DNA of 64,000 nt from JBFAPK01 sp040676675. Its GTDB lineage: Bacteria; Actinomycetota; Actinomycetes; Mycobacteriales; Micromonosporaceae. Both the position numbers and the translations under genes were made by a program. Shown here in pieces: positions 18,187-26,370 of the stretch; positions within the stretch are counted from its first letter, which is position 1; each line of letters begins with the position of its first letter. Where the stretch lies: positions 1 through 64,000 of the forward strand of contig NZ_JBFAPK010000018.1 of the NCBI RefSeq assembly GCF_040676675.1, read 5' to 3'. The notes beneath the pieces are model-generated. The model saw only the letters and a program-made list of their open reading frames with translations, ran no database searches and was not told the DNA's origin.

Positions 18187-18807
18187 GTGACTGACGCCGC
18201 GCCAGCCGCCCGCCTCGTCGTACTCGTCTCGGGCGGTGGGAGCAACCTCCAGGCCCTGCTCGACGCGGGCGCCGATCCCGGCTACGGGGCGCGGGTCGTG
18301 GCCGTGGGCGCCGACCGGGACAGCATCGCCGGTCTGGACCGGGCCGCCGCCGCGGGCGTACCGACCTTCGTGGACCGGGTGAAGGACTACCCGTCCCGGG
18401 GCGACTGGGACGCCGCGCTCACCGCGCACGTCGCCGAGCACCGGCCCGACCTGGTCGTCTCGGCCGGGTTCCTCAAGCTGGTCGGTCCGCACTTCCTCGC
18501 GGCCTTCGGTGACCGGTACATCAACACCCACAACTCGCTGCTGCCCGCCTTCGCCGGCATGCACGGGCCGCGGGACGCGCTCGCCTACGGCGTGAAGCTC
18601 GCCGGGGCCACCCTCTTCTTCGTCGACGCGGGCGTCGACACCGGACCGATCATCGCCCAGGTCGCGGTGCCGGTGCTCGACACCGACGACGAGGAGACGC
18701 TCACCGAACGCATCAAGGAAGCCGAGCGGCGCCAGCTCGTCGAGCAGGTCGGCCGCCTGGTACGCGAAGGCTGGACCATCAGCGGAAGGAAGGTCTCGAT
18801 CCCATGA
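18187..18807 (+). CDS. purN: Phosphoribosylglycinamide formyltransferase
   Basis: This 206-residue enzyme transfers a formyl group from 10-formyl-THF to GAR, the third step of purine synthesis. The GAR-binding loop is VSGGGSNLQALLDA at the N-terminus. The catalytic Asn and His are in NTHNSLLPAFAGMHG and the Asp in VDTGPII. Two GTGs are possible; the second was chosen because the -10 TAGGGT places the first transcribed base on it. Its stop overlaps (ATGA) a 12-codon mini-ORF leading into purH. Confidence 0.93.
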   Translation: MTDAAPAARLVVLVSGGGSNLQALLDAGADPGYGARVVAVGADRDSIAGLDRAAAAGVPTFVDRVKDYPSRGDWDAALTAHVAEHRPDLVVSAGFLKLVGPHFLAAFGDRYINTHNSLLPAFAGMHGPRDALAYGVKLAGATLFFVDAGVDTGPIIAQVAVPVLDTDDEETLTERIKEAERRQLVEQVGRLVREGWTISGRKVSIP

Positions 18808-18842
18808 CCCAGTACCGTGCGCGAGTCGAGGTGGCGGCATGA
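18804..18842 (+). CDS. 12-residue coupling mini-ORF between purN and purH
   Basis: ATG at 18804 overlaps the purN stop as ATGA, and its own TGA (18840-18842) overlaps the purH ATG as ATGA. The peptide would be MTQYRARVEVAA. The exact double overlap suggests a re-initiation bridge that passes ribosomes from purN to purH; whether it is translated is unknown. Confidence 0.45.
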   Translation: MTQYRARVEVAA

Positions 18843-20458
18843 GCGCCGGGGTCACCGAGGGACGCCGCCCGATCCGGCGGGCGCTGGTCAGCGTCTACGA
18901 CAAGGCCGGACTCACCGAGCTGGCCCAGGCGCTGCACCGGGCCGGGGTGGAGATCGTCTCGACCGGCAGCACCGCCTCGACCATCGAGGGGGCCGGCGTA
19001 CCGGTGACCCGGGTCGAGGAGCTGACCGGATTCCCCGAGTGCCTGGACGGGCGGGTCAAGACGCTGCACCCGAAGGTGCACGCCGGCCTCCTCGCCGACC
19101 TGCGGCTCGACCGCCACGTGGCGCAGCTGGACGAGCTCGGCATCCGCCCGTTCGACCTGCTCGTCTCCAACCTGTACCCGTTCACCGAGACCGTCGCCTC
19201 CGGCGCCGACGTGGACGCCTGCGTCGAGCAGATCGACATCGGCGGGCCGGCGATGGTACGCGCCGCCGCGAAGAACCACGCCTCGGTCGCGGTGGTCACC
19301 GCCGTATCGGCGTACCCGGAGGTGCTGGCCGCGATCGAGGCCGGCGGCACCACCCTCGCCCAGCGGCGCCGGCTCGCGGCGCGGGCGTTCGCCGACATCG
19401 CCGAGTACGACGTCGCGGTGGCCCGCTGGTGCGCCGAGACCCTGGTGGCGGCGGACGGGACGGACGCCGCCGAGGAGGCCGTCACCACCGAGGGCGGCAC
19501 GCGGTGGCCGGACTTCGCCGGGTTCGCGCTGCGCCGGTCCGCGACGCTGCGGTACGGCGAGAACCCGCACCAGCGGGCGGCGCTCTACCTGGACCCGGCG
19601 GCGCCGGCCGGCCTGGCCCAGGCCGAGCAGCTGCACGGCAAGGAGATGTCCTACAACAACTACGTCGACGCGGACGCGGCGTGGCGGGCGGCCAACGACT
19701 TCGGGCCGCAGACCCCGACGGTGGCGATCATCAAGCACGCGAACCCCTGCGGGATCGCGGTCGGCGCCGACGTCGCCGAGGCGCACCGCAAGGCGCACGC
19801 CTGCGACCCGGTGTCGGCGTACGGCGGCGTGATCGCGGTCAACGGCACCGTCACCGTCGAGCTGGCCGAGCAGGTCGCGGAGATCTTCACCGAGGTCGTC
19901 GTCGCGCCGGCCTTCGACGAGGCCGCGCTCAAGGTGCTGACGGCGAAGAAGAACCTGCGGCTGCTGCGCGCGCCGGCCTGGCAGCCGGCGCCGGTGGAGT
20001 TCCGGCAGGTCACCGGCGGCCTGCTGGCCCAGAGCGCGGACCGGATCGACGCCGCGGGCGACGACCCGGCGACGTGGCGGCTGGCGACCGGCGAGGCCGC
20101 CGACCCGGAAACCCTGCGCGACCTGGCCTTCGCCTGGCGGGCCGTCCGGTCCGTGAAGAGCAACGCCATCCTGCTCGCCACCGACGGCGCCACCGTCGGG
20201 GTCGGCATGGGTCAGGTCAACCGGGTCGACGCGGCCCAGCTCGCGGTCTCCCGGGCCGGTGCCGACCGGGCCCGTGGCGCGGTCGGGGCCTCGGACGCGT
20301 TCTTCCCGTTCCCCGACGGGCTGCAGGTGCTGGCCGAGGCGGGGGTGCGCGCGGTGGTGCAGCCGGGCGGATCGGTACGGGACGAGGAGGTCGTCGCCGC
20401 CGCGCGGGCGGCCGGGATCACCATGTACCTGACCGGTACCCGGCACTTCTTCCACTGA
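18839..20458 (+). CDS. purH: Bifunctional AICAR formyltransferase / IMP cyclohydrolase
   Basis: A 539-residue enzyme for the last two steps to IMP. The N-terminal MGS-like cyclohydrolase domain has RRALVSVYDKAGLTELAQ, STGSTAS and CLDGRVKTLHPKVHAGLL. The transformylase domain has KEMSYNNYVDADAAW, IKHANPCGIA (catalytic Lys-His), SNAILLATDGATVGVGMGQ and the C-terminal TGTRHFFH. The ATG has GAGGTGG 6 nt upstream and overlaps the stop of the mini-ORF. Pairs functionally with purN and with folD at 28455, which makes its 10-formyl-THF. Confidence 0.96.
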   Translation: MSAGVTEGRRPIRRALVSVYDKAGLTELAQALHRAGVEIVSTGSTASTIEGAGVPVTRVEELTGFPECLDGRVKTLHPKVHAGLLADLRLDRHVAQLDELGIRPFDLLVSNLYPFTETVASGADVDACVEQIDIGGPAMVRAAAKNHASVAVVTAVSAYPEVLAAIEAGGTTLAQRRRLAARAFADIAEYDVAVARWCAETLVAADGTDAAEEAVTTEGGTRWPDFAGFALRRSATLRYGENPHQRAALYLDPAAPAGLAQAEQLHGKEMSYNNYVDADAAWRAANDFGPQTPTVAIIKHANPCGIAVGADVAEAHRKAHACDPVSAYGGVIAVNGTVTVELAEQVAEIFTEVVVAPAFDEAALKVLTAKKNLRLLRAPAWQPAPVEFRQVTGGLLAQSADRIDAAGDDPATWRLATGEAADPETLRDLAFAWRAVRSVKSNAILLATDGATVGVGMGQVNRVDAAQLAVSRAGADRARGAVGASDAFFPFPDGLQVLAEAGVRAVVQPGGSVRDEEVVAAARAAGITMYLTGTRHFFH

Positions 20459-20507
20459 TCCGCCAGCGGTTTCCACGGCCCCGGCGGGGTTTCATCGTCA
20501 CAGCGGC

Positions 20508-20534
20508 GGGCGCCGGTCCAGCGGACCGGCGCCC
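20508..20534 (+). terminator. Terminator of purNH
   Basis: GGGCGCCGGTCC pairs with GGACCGGCGCCC around AGC: a perfect 12-bp stem, no T-run. Confidence 0.7.
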
Positions 20535-20584
20535 GGGTCGTCTCCGGCGGCGCCCGTCGCCGGAGCGCTCCCCGCGCCCGATCT

Positions 20585-20613
20585 CGGTATTATTATACCA
20601 TTCTATATTTACG
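20585..20613. other. Isolated AT-rich patch with inverted repeat
   Basis: About 29 bp of almost pure A/T in a very GC-rich chromosome, containing GGTAT-TATT-ATACC (20586-20599) and TATATTTACG. It sits ~55 bp upstream of the hydrolase gene and may be an operator, UP-type element or DNA-unwinding site. Confidence 0.6.
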
Positions 20614-20655
20614 TAGCCGCAGGTGGTGGCCGCTTCCCGGCCCGGAGCACCCCGC

Positions 20656-20661
20656 TACGTT
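20656..20661 (+). promoter_or_regulatory. -10 element of the alpha/beta hydrolase gene, leaderless
   Basis: TACGTT ends 6 nt before the ATG at 20668, so transcription should start on the ATG. Confidence 0.5.
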
Positions 20662-20667
20662 GCCGGC

Positions 20668-21582
20668 ATGTCCGTTACCGACGAGAGATACGTGAACTCG
20701 GGAGAGCTGCGGCTCTGGACCGAACGTTCCGGGGATCCGAACCACCCTTCGACACTGTTGATCATGGGTACCGCCGCCCAGGCGATCGGCTGGCCGGACG
20801 AGCTGGTGGCGCGGCTGGTCGCCGGCGGTCGGCAGGTCATCCGCTTCGACCACCGCGACACCGGCCGGTCCGACCACGTCGACTTCGCGACGCGGCCGTA
20901 CACGCTCGCCGAGATGGCCGCGGACAGCCTCGCGGTGCTCGACGGGTACGGCGTCGAGGCGGCCCACGTCGTCGGCGCCTCGATGGGCGGCGCCATCGCC
21001 CAGTGGCTCGCGGTGCACCACCCGGCGCGGGTGCGTACCCTCACCACCCTCATGACCTCCCCGATGGGGAACAACGCCGGGCCCGCCTGGGCGCGCGCGA
21101 TGGCCGGCCAGCCACCCGCGCCGGACGAACTGCCACCACCCACGGCCGAGTTCCTCCGGCACGTGCTCGGGGCCGCGACCACGCCCCGGGCCACCGCCGA
21201 GGAACGGATCGAGGCGGACCTGGCGACCCTGCGGGTGCTCAACGGGCCCGCGCTGCCGTTCGACGAACCGGCGGCCCGGCGGTACGTCGCGCGCTCGCAC
21301 GAGCGGGCCCGCAACCCCGCCGCCGCCGGCAACCACGACCTGGCCGGGCGACGGCTCACCCCCGACCGGCTCGTCCCGCTCTCCGGGATCACGGCACCGA
21401 CCCTGGTCGTACACGGCACCGAGGACCCGATCTTCGCCGTGCCGCACGCCCGGGCGATCGCCGCCCAGGTGCCGGGGGCGCGGCTGGAGCTCGTACCGGG
21501 GATGGGGCACGGCTTCTTCTCGCCCGGACTGCCCCGGCGGATCGCCGACCTCGTGTTGACCAACCCCGCCCGGCCGGACTGA
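20668..21582 (+). CDS. Alpha/beta hydrolase
   Basis: A 304-residue soluble esterase/lipase-like enzyme of unknown substrate. The nucleophile elbow is VVGASMGGAIAQ (Ser), the acid is the Asp in HGTEDPIF and the catalytic His is in GMGHGFF. The oxyanion/strand region is LIMGTAAQAIGW and FDHRDTGRSD. The size and motifs fit the actinobacterial family around aclacinomycin methylesterase RdmC-like proteins, but that is only a guess. The ATG at 20668 was chosen because a -10 element lies 6 nt upstream. Confidence 0.87.
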   Translation: MSVTDERYVNSGELRLWTERSGDPNHPSTLLIMGTAAQAIGWPDELVARLVAGGRQVIRFDHRDTGRSDHVDFATRPYTLAEMAADSLAVLDGYGVEAAHVVGASMGGAIAQWLAVHHPARVRTLTTLMTSPMGNNAGPAWARAMAGQPPAPDELPPPTAEFLRHVLGAATTPRATAEERIEADLATLRVLNGPALPFDEPAARRYVARSHERARNPAAAGNHDLAGRRLTPDRLVPLSGITAPTLVVHGTEDPIFAVPHARAIAAQVPGARLELVPGMGHGFFSPGLPRRIADLVLTNPARPD

Positions 21583-21664
21583 CGTCGCCGCACTGACGTC
21601 CCCGGACGTGGTCGCCCGGTCCCCGGGCCGTGCACCCGTCGGCCGGGCGGCCGGGCGGGCGCGG

Positions 21665-22288
21665 TCAGGCCGGGCCGATCCGCAGGGTGCGGATGCCGGT
21701 GGCGCCGCCGGTGCGGACGGCCCGTACCGTCCAGCAGCCCGGGGTCGGGAAGGACCAGCCGGTGCCCCACTCGTCGCCGGGGCGGTGCCAGCTGCTGCCG
21801 TCGTGCGGCTCCGGCCCCCAGACCGGGCGCACCGTGGCGCCGCCCGGGCCGCTCGCCGTCATGGTCAGGTCACCGGTACCGGTCATCCGCCAGACGACCT
21901 TCAGCTCGGCGCCCGCCCGCATCCGGCCGCCCTCGGTCGGGAAGAAGAGCGCCCAGAGCGTGGCGTCCGGGCTGGTGCCGGCGAGTTCGGACACCCCGGT
22001 CGCCGACGGTGGCGGGAAGCGGTCGCCGGGCGGGCAGGCGTCGGGGCTCGCGGGACCGTCCGGCGCCCGGGCGCTCGGACCGCTCGCGGTCGGCTCCGGC
22101 GGGGCGCCGCGCCCGCTCGCGGATCCTCCCGCCGCCGGGGTGCCGCGCCCGCCGCCGGCGGGCGCGATGGGCGTACCCCCGTCGCAACCCGCCAGCACGG
22201 TCAGCGCGATCGATCCGACCAGGGCGGTGCGGCCGGGGTGGGCAGGGCGGGATCCCCGGTTCGTCTCCACACCGGGACGAGCCGCCAC
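21665..22288 (-). CDS. Putative secreted lipoprotein, function unknown
   Basis: A 207-residue protein with lipobox TVLAGC near residue 35, then a Gly/Ala/Pro-rich linker and a ~120-residue compact domain rich in Trp/Gly (WALFFPTEGGRMRAGAELKVVWRMTG ... WGTGWSFPTPGCWTVRAVRTGG) that looks like a beta-sandwich. It is probably cell-surface attached. The GTG at 22288 starts exactly after the terminator of the upstream ABC operon; a second GTG at 22270 is equally possible, and neither has a Shine-Dalgarno. Confidence 0.68.
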   Translation of the reverse strand: MAARPGVETNRGSRPAHPGRTALVGSIALTVLAGCDGGTPIAPAGGGRGTPAAGGSASGRGAPPEPTASGPSARAPDGPASPDACPPGDRFPPPSATGVSELAGTSPDATLWALFFPTEGGRMRAGAELKVVWRMTGTGDLTMTASGPGGATVRPVWGPEPHDGSSWHRPGDEWGTGWSFPTPGCWTVRAVRTGGATGIRTLRIGPA

Positions 22289-22314
22289 GACCGCGCCGGG
22301 TTCCCGGCGCGGTC
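22289..22314 (-). terminator. Terminator of the second oligopeptide ABC operon
   Basis: GACCGCGCCGGG pairs perfectly with CCCGGCGCGGTC around a 2-nt loop, directly after the last ATPase gene on the minus strand. Confidence 0.75.
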
Positions 22315-22320
22315 GCGGGC

Positions 22321-23349
22321 TCAGCCCACCAGGTGCTTCGGCTCGGCGAAGTGGCAGGCCGACGGGTGCGGCTCGGCGGCGCGCCGGACCAGCAGCGGCT
22401 CCTGCTGGGCGCAGATCTCCTGCGCCTTCCAGCAGCGGGTACGGAACCGGCAGCCCGACGGCGGGTCGGCCGGGCTCGGCACGTCCCCGGTCAGCCGGAT
22501 GATCTCCCGTTCCTCCCGGGCCTCCGGGTCCGGCACCGGCACGGCCGAGAGCAGCGCCTGGGTGTACGGGTGGCTCGGCCGCTCGTAGATCTCCTCCTGG
22601 GTCCCCATCTCGACGATCTTGCCGAGGTACATGACGGCGACCCGGTCGGAGATGTGCCGCACCACCGACAGGTCGTGGGCGATGAAGATGTACGAGAGCC
22701 CGAACTCGTCCTGGAGCTGCTCCAGGAGGTTGATCACCTGGGCCTGGATCGAGACGTCCAGGGCCGAGACCGGCTCGTCGCAGATGATGATCTCCGGTCG
22801 GAGGGCGAGCGCCCGGGCGATGCCGATGCGCTGCCGCTGACCACCGGAGAACTGGTGCGGGTACCGGTTGATGTGTTCGGGGTTGAGCCCGACCACCTCC
22901 AGCAGCTCCTGCACCCGCCGCCGTCGCTCGCCCTTGGGCGCCGCCTCGGGGTGGATCTCGAACGGCTCGCCGACGATGTCGCCGACGGTCATCCGGGGGT
23001 TGAGCGAGGTGTACGGGTCCTGCATCACCATCTGCATGTTGCGGCGCAGCCGGCGCAGCTCGGCACCGGAGACCTTGAAGATGTCCCGCCCGTCGAGCCG
23101 CGCCCGCCCGGAGGTCGGCGTCTCCAGCCGCATCAGCAGCTTGGCCAGCGTGGACTTGCCGCAGCCGGACTCGCCGACCACGCCGAGCGTCTCGCCCCGG
23201 CGCAGCTCGAAGCTCACCCCGTCGACGGCCTGTACGGCGCCGGTGCGGCGCTTGAGCGCGACGCCCTGGGTGATGGGGAAGTGCTTGACGAGGTGGTCGA
23301 CCTCCAGGATCGTCTCGCCTCGTACCTTGCTCTGCTCAGATCCGGCCAT
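22321..23349 (-). CDS. Oligopeptide ABC transporter ATPase (DppF/OppF type), second system
   Basis: A 342-residue ATPase, last gene of the operon. Walker A GESGCGKSTLAKLLM, signature FSGGQRQRIGIARALALRPE, Walker B IIICDEPVSALDVS, H-loop FIAHDLSVVRHISDR, C-terminal GCRFRTRCWKAQEIC and ACHFAE. The ATG follows GGAGG, and the start overlaps the preceding ATPase by 14 nt. It closely matches the ATPase at 3452-4465, so the two operons probably arose by duplication. Confidence 0.94.
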   Translation of the reverse strand: MAGSEQSKVRGETILEVDHLVKHFPITQGVALKRRTGAVQAVDGVSFELRRGETLGVVGESGCGKSTLAKLLMRLETPTSGRARLDGRDIFKVSGAELRRLRRNMQMVMQDPYTSLNPRMTVGDIVGEPFEIHPEAAPKGERRRRVQELLEVVGLNPEHINRYPHQFSGGQRQRIGIARALALRPEIIICDEPVSALDVSIQAQVINLLEQLQDEFGLSYIFIAHDLSVVRHISDRVAVMYLGKIVEMGTQEEIYERPSHPYTQALLSAVPVPDPEAREEREIIRLTGDVPSPADPPSGCRFRTRCWKAQEICAQQEPLLVRRAAEPHPSACHFAEPKHLVG

Positions 23350-24373
23350 CGCGGACCTCCTCGGCGAAGTGGCACCGGCTGGTCCGGCCGTCGCCGAGCG
23401 CCACCTCGGGCGGGGCGACGTCGGCGCAGACCGGCTGGGCGAACGGGCAGCGCGGGTGGAACGGGCAGCCCGAGGGGATGCGCATCAGGTTCGGCGGCAG
23501 GCCCTTGATGGTCGCCAGCTGCTGGCCGCGCTGGTCCAGGCGCGGGATCGACTCCAGCAGCCCCTTGGTGTACGGGTGCCCCGGGCTGCGGTACAGCGAG
23601 CGCACGTCGGCGTGCTCGACGATCTTGCCGGCGTACATGACCGCGATCCGGTCGGCGACGCCGGCGACCACCCCGAGGTCGTGGGTGATCAGGATCATCG
23701 CCATGTTCAGGTCGCGGCGCAGGTCGCTGAGCAGGTCCATGATCTGCGCCTGGACCGTGACGTCGAGCGCGGTGGTCGGCTCGTCGGCGATCAGGATCCG
23801 CGGGTTGAGCGCGAGCGACATCGCGATCATGACGCGCTGCCGCATGCCGCCGGAGAACTGGTGCGGGTAGTCGCCGACCCGCTGCCGGGCCGCCGGGATC
23901 TTCACCAGCTCCATCAGCTCGACGGCGCGCCGCCGGGCCTCGGCCCGGGAGAGACCCTCGCGCTCGCGCAGCGTCTCGCCGATCTGCCAGCCGACGGGGA
24001 AGACCGGGTTCAGCGCCGAGAGCGCGTCCTGGAAGATCATCGAGATCTCCTTGCCGCGTACCTGGCGGCGCTGGCCCTCGGGCATGCCGAGCAGGTCCTC
24101 GCCCCGGTAGCGGATCTCGCCGGAGGTGATGACGGCCGGCGGCATGTCGAGGATGCCCATGATCGCCTGCGCGGTCACCGACTTGCCCGAGCCCGACTCG
24201 CCGAGCACGGCCAGGGTCTCGCCGGCGTCGAGGTGGTACGAGACACCGTTGATCACCTTGGCCACGCCCTCGCGGGTGCGGAACTCGACGTGCAGGTCGC
24301 GGACGTCGAGCAGGTGCCCCTCACCGCCGGCGGGCGCCGGCGCCGGGGTGGGCTGTACGGAGGTTGTCGTCAT
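23336..24373 (-). CDS. Oligopeptide ABC transporter ATPase (DppD/OppD type), second system
   Basis: A 345-residue ATPase. Walker A GESGSGKSVTAQAIM, signature FSGGMRQRVMIAMSLALNP, Walker B ILIADEPTTALDVT, H-loop LITHDLGVVAGVADR, C-terminal GCPFHPRCPFAQPVC. It begins 6 nt after the permease stop and overlaps the next ATPase by 14 nt. It has a ~20-residue Pro/Ala N-terminal extension. Confidence 0.94.
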   Translation of the reverse strand: MTTTSVQPTPAPAPAGGEGHLLDVRDLHVEFRTREGVAKVINGVSYHLDAGETLAVLGESGSGKSVTAQAIMGILDMPPAVITSGEIRYRGEDLLGMPEGQRRQVRGKEISMIFQDALSALNPVFPVGWQIGETLREREGLSRAEARRRAVELMELVKIPAARQRVGDYPHQFSGGMRQRVMIAMSLALNPRILIADEPTTALDVTVQAQIMDLLSDLRRDLNMAMILITHDLGVVAGVADRIAVMYAGKIVEHADVRSLYRSPGHPYTKGLLESIPRLDQRGQQLATIKGLPPNLMRIPSGCPFHPRCPFAQPVCADVAPPEVALGDGRTSRCHFAEEVRDGRI

Positions 24374-24379
24374 CGCAGG

Positions 24380-25330
24380 TCACCGCAGCTTCGGGTCGAA
24401 GGCGTCGCGGATCGCGTCGCCGAGCATGATGAACGCCAGTACGGTCAGGGCGAGGAACGCGGACGGTACGACCAGCGGGGTGGCCGACTCCCGCATGTGG
24501 GTACGGCCGGCGTCGATGTCGATGCCCCACGAGATGGTCGGCGCCTTGAGCCCGATGCCCAGGAAGGAGAGCGTCGCCTCGGCGGCGATGAACGAGCCGA
24601 GCGCGATCGTCAGTACCACCAGGACGGGCGCGAGCGCGTTTGGCAGGATGTGCCGCCACATGATCCGGCCGTGGCCGGCGCCGAGCATCCGCGCCGCCGC
24701 CACGTAGTCCTGCCCCTTCGCCGTGATCACCGAGGAGCGGACCACCCGGGCGGCCGTGGTCCAGCCGAGGACGGCCAGCACCAGGATCACCGCGGCCAGG
24801 CGCAGCCCCGGGCTGTCGCTGCTGACCCGCTTGAGCAGCACGATGGCGGCGAGCAGCAGCGGGATGCCGAGGACGATGTCGATGACCCGGGAGAGCGCGG
24901 AGTCGACCCAGCCGCCGAAGTAGCCGGCGAGCATCCCGACGACCACCGCGATGACCCCGGTCAGCAGCGCCGAGAGGGCGCCGACCAGCAGCGAGGCGCG
25001 GGCGCCGTAGACCGCCCGGGCGTAGACGTCGCAGCCCTGGAAGTCGTACCCGAAGATGGCCGCGCCGGACGGCCCGGCGTGCTGCCGGGACAGGACGCAG
25101 TCGTTCGGGTCGCTGCCGGTGAAGAGCGCCGGGACGGCGGCCATCGCGGCGACCACCACGACCAGGGCCAGCGAGATCCAGAAGATCGGGTTGCGGCGCA
25201 GGTCGCGCCAGGCGTCGCCGGCGAGGCTGCGCGCGGCGGTGCCGCCCCGTCGCGCATCGCCGGGCTCGCCGGTCGGGCCCGGCCGGGCGGCGGGGTTCTC
25301 GGTGGCGGCGACCGTTTCGAAGTCACTCAT
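24380..25330 (-). CDS. Oligopeptide ABC transporter permease (DppC/OppC type), second system
   Basis: A 316-residue permease with the family motif LAGDAWRDLRRNPIFWIS, the periplasmic motif FGYDFQGCDVYARAVYGARAS and the ATPase-docking loop ARMLGAGHGRIMWRHILPN. The ATG at 25330 overlaps the stop of the upstream permease in an 8-nt ATGAGTGA, exactly as in the first operon (1426-1433). The frame is open further upstream, but that part would overlap the first permease extensively. Confidence 0.93.
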   Translation of the reverse strand: MSDFETVAATENPAARPGPTGEPGDARRGGTAARSLAGDAWRDLRRNPIFWISLALVVVVAAMAAVPALFTGSDPNDCVLSRQHAGPSGAAIFGYDFQGCDVYARAVYGARASLLVGALSALLTGVIAVVVGMLAGYFGGWVDSALSRVIDIVLGIPLLLAAIVLLKRVSSDSPGLRLAAVILVLAVLGWTTAARVVRSSVITAKGQDYVAAARMLGAGHGRIMWRHILPNALAPVLVVLTIALGSFIAAEATLSFLGIGLKAPTISWGIDIDAGRTHMRESATPLVVPSAFLALTVLAFIMLGDAIRDAFDPKLR

Positions 25331-26261
25331 AGCGGATCCTGGGGTCGAGTACGGCGTAGAGGACGTCAACGACGAGGTTGGAGAGGAGGTAGACCAGGAC
25401 CAGCACGCTGACGATCCCCACCACGAGGGGTCCGTCCTCGGTCCGGATGGCGCGGAAGAGGTTGAAGCCCACGCCGGGGATGTTGAAGACCCCCTCCGTG
25501 ATGATCGCGCCGCTCATCAGGTTGCCCAGCTCCACGCCGAGGAACGTGACGACGGGGATCAACGAGTTGCGCAGCACGTGCACGCTGACCACGCGCCGCC
25601 GCCGCAGCCCCTTCGAGCGCGCGGTCCGTACGTAGTCGGCGCGCAGGTTCTCCGCCACCGAGGTACGGGTCAGCCGCAGCGCGGTGGCGAGCGAGAGGGA
25701 GCCGAGCACGATGCCGGGCAGCAGCAACGCGTACACGGTCGGGTCGGCCCCGGCCGTGGCGGGGAAGATCTGCCACTTCACGCCGAGCAGGTACTGGGCC
25801 AGCGGGGCCAGCACGATCGTCGGTATGCCGAGCACCAGCAGCGTGAGCAGCAGGGTCGAGTTGTCGAAGATGCTGCCCCGCCGGATGCCGGCGATGACGC
25901 CGGCCGTGACGCCGAGCACCACCGCCACCGCCAGCGCGATGAAGGCCAGCTCGACGGTGACCGGCCACGCGTCGGCGAGGATCCCGCCGATGGGCCGTCC
26001 GGTCAGCGACTGCCCGAGGTTTCCCTTGAGCAGGTTGGTGAGGTAGTCCCAGTAGCGGTAGAAGAACCCGCCGACCCCGGTCGCGTCGAGGTGGTACTTC
26101 TCCGTCAGGTACGCCCGCTGTGCCGCGCTGACCGGGCGCTCCCCGGCGAGGGCCTGGATGGGGTCGCCCTGGCCCGCGAACATCAGCGCGTACACGATCA
26201 GCGTCGTGCCGAAGAACGCCACGACCATCTGGAGCAGGCGCCGCACGATGAAGCGCAACAT
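25323..26261 (-). CDS. Oligopeptide ABC transporter permease (DppB/OppB type), second system
   Basis: A 312-residue permease starting MLRFIVRRLLQMVVAFFGTT, with six hydrophobic segments and the docking loop RTARSKGLRRRRVVSVHVLRN. A GGGAGAG site lies ~10 nt upstream of the ATG. It couples to the DppC-type gene by an 8-nt overlap. Confidence 0.93.
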   Translation of the reverse strand: MLRFIVRRLLQMVVAFFGTTLIVYALMFAGQGDPIQALAGERPVSAAQRAYLTEKYHLDATGVGGFFYRYWDYLTNLLKGNLGQSLTGRPIGGILADAWPVTVELAFIALAVAVVLGVTAGVIAGIRRGSIFDNSTLLLTLLVLGIPTIVLAPLAQYLLGVKWQIFPATAGADPTVYALLLPGIVLGSLSLATALRLTRTSVAENLRADYVRTARSKGLRRRRVVSVHVLRNSLIPVVTFLGVELGNLMSGAIITEGVFNIPGVGFNLFRAIRTEDGPLVVGIVSVLVLVYLLSNLVVDVLYAVLDPRIRYE

Positions 26262-26316
26262 TTCTAGCGATCTCTCCCAAGGGGGCGGTAGCGGTGGCGG
26301 CTCCGGCGCCTACGGT

Positions 26317-26344
26317 CGGGCCACCCGGATCACCGGGTGGCCCG
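26317..26344 (-). terminator. Intra-operon hairpin after the second binding-protein gene
   Basis: A perfect 12-bp stem (CGGGCCACCCGG with CCGGGTGGCCCG, loop ATCA) lies between the binding protein and the permease. As in the first operon it could raise binding-protein expression relative to the membrane parts. Confidence 0.65.
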
Positions 26345-26370
26345 AACCGCGCGTGCCAGGCGTGGCTCCG

